Assembly (NCBI RefSeq): GCF_019645875.1
Contig: NZ_CP081000.1
Coordinates: 2,232,001 to 2,296,000, forward strand
DNA from: Mycolicibacterium senegalense
GTDB taxonomy: Bacteria > Actinomycetota > Actinomycetes > Mycobacteriales > Mycobacteriaceae
Direction: 5' to 3'
Length of the DNA stretch: 64,000 nucleotides
A model generated the notes under the pieces. The model had not been told where the DNA came from, did no database searches, and was given only the letters and a program-made list of their open reading frames with translations. Positions 62,198-64,000 of the stretch are shown one piece after another. A program made the translations under genes and the position numbers. Position 1 is the first letter of the stretch, and every line of letters begins with the position of its first letter.

Positions 62198-62854
62198 TCA
62201 GCGACGGTAGGCGGGCAGCTTCTCGGCGAGCTCGTCGAAGACCCGCTGGTTGAGCGCAAAGGCGAGTTTCACCTCGTCGACCACGCGGTCGATCTCCAAC
62301 GCGTCGAGGTCGAGTCCGTCGAGACGGGCCCGGTAGGCGTCCTTGTACGGCTTCGGCCGCATCGGAAAGTCATAGAATGCAAGACCTTTGGATTCCAGAC
62401 CGAACGAACGGCCCAGTATGCGTCCGATGGCCTGGCCGCCGGACAGGTCGCCGAGGTAGCGCGTGTAGTGGTGGGCTACGAGCGCGCCTCCCCATGGGGA
62501 GTTGGCGAACCTAGCGCAATAGGCCCGCACTGCATCCGAATCCACTTCACGATCCGCCTCGGGTGCCCAGTGGGCCAGGTCGGCGTCGATGGCATCCAGC
62601 CGCTCGAGGGCCGGGTCGTACACGGCGCTGACCAGTGGGTCCTCACAGTGCTCCCGCACGGCGGCCTCCAGCGCGGCGTAGATCGCCCGCAACCGCAGCA
62701 GGTAGTCGACGTAGCCCTGCTCGTTGACCCGGCCGTTCAGCAGCTCGGTGACGAACGGCGACTGCTCGGCGGCGTCGTGCTGGTCGGTCGAGTCCTGACG
62801 CATTGCCACCGAAAGCGATCGGGCGGACGGGGTTGCGACGGCGCTCGGCGGCAT
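62198..62854 (-). CDS. biliverdin-producing heme oxygenase
   Basis: About 218 residues of the classical HO-1/HmuO family. The proximal His lies in Q-H-D-A-A-E-Q-S (His26), the distal helix has G-D-L-S-G-G-Q near residue 122. It opens heme to biliverdin, CO and iron. This differs from the small MhuD enzyme of M. tuberculosis. The ATG at 62854 has GGAG six bases upstream; a GTG four codons earlier is possible. A 33-base palindrome lies just upstream, and a TetR gene is next on the same strand. Confidence 0.92.
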   Translation of the reverse strand: MPPSAVATPSARSLSVAMRQDSTDQHDAAEQSPFVTELLNGRVNEQGYVDYLLRLRAIYAALEAAVREHCEDPLVSAVYDPALERLDAIDADLAHWAPEADREVDSDAVRAYCARFANSPWGGALVAHHYTRYLGDLSGGQAIGRILGRSFGLESKGLAFYDFPMRPKPYKDAYRARLDGLDLDALEIDRVVDEVKLAFALNQRVFDELAEKLPAYRR

Positions 62855-62884
62855 ACTCGGCTCCACTTGGTAGGGCTCAACTTT

Positions 62885-62917
62885 GACAGGTTGTCAGCAT
62901 GATGCTGACAACCTGTC
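62885..62917. promoter_or_regulatory. 33-bp perfect palindrome, candidate TetR operator of heme oxygenase
   Basis: GACAGGTTGTCAGCAT, one central G, ATGCTGACAACCTGTC. Both 16-base arms match without error. It lies 31 bases upstream of the heme oxygenase start and 58 bases beyond the TetR stop, where it can control the heme oxygenase promoter. Confidence 0.75.
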
Positions 62918-62974
62918 GGAAACCTAACACGGGGCCGACGGGTTCGGGGGCCTACGGATTCGAGAGGCGGGTCA

Positions 62975-63544
62975 CTACTGGGCGGTGGCGCCCAGGGCGC
63001 GCAGGACGAACCGTTCGATCGCCTCGACCGGGAGATGCCGGGGCGCCAAGCATGCGTGAATCAACGACACGGTGGCGGGCTCATCGTCGACGACGAACTG
63101 TCCGGTGGCCACCCCCTCGGTCAGAATCTCGCGCAGTACGTCTTCGACCGCCACCACGTGGTCGCGGATGGCGAGCATCGTTTCGGTGGTCAATGCGCCG
63201 TAGAGCTGCATGCCCATGCCCATGTGAAATTCCTGCCCCGCCTCCAGCTGATGGCGGATGTAGACGCCCAACCGCCTGACCGGATCGTCGACCTCGGACA
63301 GCGCGGCCCGCAACCCGTCGAGGTACCTGGTGGTCTCGTGGGAGGCGAAGGCGATCACCACAGATTCCTTGTCGGGGAAGTGGTGATAGATCGCGGTCCG
63401 GCCGATGCCGGCTTCGGCCGCCAGCTTGGCCATCGTGATCGCGTCGAAGCTGTGCTCGGCCATGAGCGTCGCGAACGCCTCGAAGATGCGCTGTTGGACC
63501 AGCTCGCGGTGTTCTTCGACCGATGAGGCGCTGATCCTGGGCAC
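62975..63544 (-). CDS. TetR family transcriptional regulator
   Basis: 189 residues with a TetR helix-turn-helix (I-T-M-A-K-L-A-A-E-A-G-I-G-R-T-A-I-Y-H-H, residues about 37-56) and an all-helical C-terminal ligand domain. The GTG at 63544 is the start. It precedes the heme oxygenase gene on the same strand, and the large palindrome between them is its likely target. The ligand may be heme-related or not; the sequence does not tell. Confidence 0.87.
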   Translation of the reverse strand: MPRISASSVEEHRELVQQRIFEAFATLMAEHSFDAITMAKLAAEAGIGRTAIYHHFPDKESVVIAFASHETTRYLDGLRAALSEVDDPVRRLGVYIRHQLEAGQEFHMGMGMQLYGALTTETMLAIRDHVVAVEDVLREILTEGVATGQFVVDDEPATVSLIHACLAPRHLPVEAIERFVLRALGATAQ

Positions 63545-63744
63545 GCTCGACTCTAACGCCCGCCACGAAATCCGAAGCTGTCGGTCTGAGAATTTCCGAG
63601 TAGGCCACTACTCTATTGCGGCCGCGGCCACCGGACGATGATTCGATCAGTCGACAGGTACCTACGAGCGGGGTGGCGGATGAGGGTGGCGAGCACGGCT
63701 GACCGTCGCGGGGCGCATTGCGTTGTCCGCCACATGTGCGGTGG

Positions 63745-64000
63745 GTGATCGGCATGGACGACGCCGGTGTTGCACTACGGGTCCTGGGCCCGTTCCAGGT
63801 CTGCAAGTGGGGGAGGCCGGTACCGCTGCGATCCGGGGGCAAGGCCGAGAAGCTGCTGAGCAGTTTGGCGATTCGGCACCGTTGCGGGATCGGCCGTGAG
63901 GCGCTGATCGAAACGATCTGGCCGGACAGCTCGCCCGAGCTGTCGTCGCAGTGCCTGAACACTCTGATTCACGGGCTCAAGACCCAGTTCGCCGATGCGC
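63745..64000 (+). CDS. SARP/BTAD-type winged-helix regulator, cut by window end
   Basis: Open frame from GTG 63745 (or ATG 63754) to the window end, about 85 codons. It reads L-R-V-L-G-P-F-Q-V, then R-S-G-G-K-A-E-K-L-L-S-S-L-A-I, then L-I-E-T-I-W-P-D, the typical N-terminal OmpR-like winged helix of SARP/AfsR regulators and of related large BTAD-containing proteins. What follows (BTAD, ATPase or signal domains) is beyond the window. Confidence 0.75.
   Translation, partial: MIGMDDAGVALRVLGPFQVCKWGRPVPLRSGGKAEKLLSSLAIRHRCGIGREALIETIWPDSSPELSSQCLNTLIHGLKTQFADA

Noticed and set aside
63545..63744. Gene in the 200 bases between tetR and the SARP-type gene
   Set aside because: Short frames only, with no ribosome site or recognisable product; nothing seen beyond probable promoters.

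Overview
The window looks like a chromosome segment of a fast-growing, non-tuberculous mycobacterium (Mycolicibacterium type). The sequence is GC-rich with many GTG starts and ATGA or GTGA overlaps. It carries genes typical of mycobacteria: gpgP/octT of methylglucose lipopolysaccharide synthesis, the arabinofuranosyltransferase aftC, clpC2, a PPE protein and a PrrB-like kinase. No rRNA, tRNA, CRISPR array or insertion sequence was seen. Rv numbers below are orthology judged from memory.

Layout. (1) 1-13859 follows the M. tuberculosis Rv2425c-Rv2409c order: VWA protein, nadD, rsfS, gpgP, octT, DegV protein, an oxidoreductase and an SPFH protein on opposite strands, comEA-comEC-holA, rpsT, then ATP-grasp/alpha-E/transglutaminase. 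(2) 13843-24678 alternates core genes (Rv2407, Rv2406c, Rv2405 types) with accessory ones: a MarR/membrane-protein divergon, an F420-type oxidoreductase, a HEAT-repeat protein, and a cobalamin-riboswitch-controlled ABC importer with two tandem binding lipoproteins. (3) 24746-33219 is lepA followed by a tightly coupled five-gene operon (two NtaA/DszA-type monooxygenases, an amino-acid permease, a tandem GNAT protein, a DszC-type flavoprotein), which I read as organosulfur salvage. (4) 33227-37511 holds a quinone-reductase-like gene, a methyltransferase, an ANTAR protein, a GH15 trehalase-like enzyme and two tiny membrane proteins. (5) 37554-39958 is the sulfate/thiosulfate importer subI-cysT-cysW' behind a leaderless Cys-Cys leader peptide; cysW stops after about 88 codons.

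At about 39950-39960 the sequence switches abruptly into the 3' three quarters of hemY. From there it follows the Rv2677c-Rv2667 order: hemQ, msrB, AraC regulator, methyltransferase, aftC, Rv2672-type lipoprotein, RibD-like reductase, ZapE-like ATPase, GNAT, exported protein, F420/FMN enzyme, clpC2. The joint is a rearrangement breakpoint, a large tandem-duplication junction, or a misassembly.

After clpC2 come an orphan PrrB-like kinase and several regulator-transporter pairs: ArsR/MFS, GntR/CynX-type MFS, LysR/TDT transporter. A type I DAHP synthase follows, preceded by a leaderless Tyr-Trp-Phe leader peptide and a set of hairpins. Next are a membrane protein, a PPE-PPW protein behind an IdeR-like iron box, a heme oxygenase behind a 33-bp palindrome, a TetR regulator, and the start of a SARP/BTAD-type gene cut by the window end. 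Recurrent themes are sulfur and cysteine supply, cobalamin and heme/iron handling, and leader-peptide or riboswitch control.
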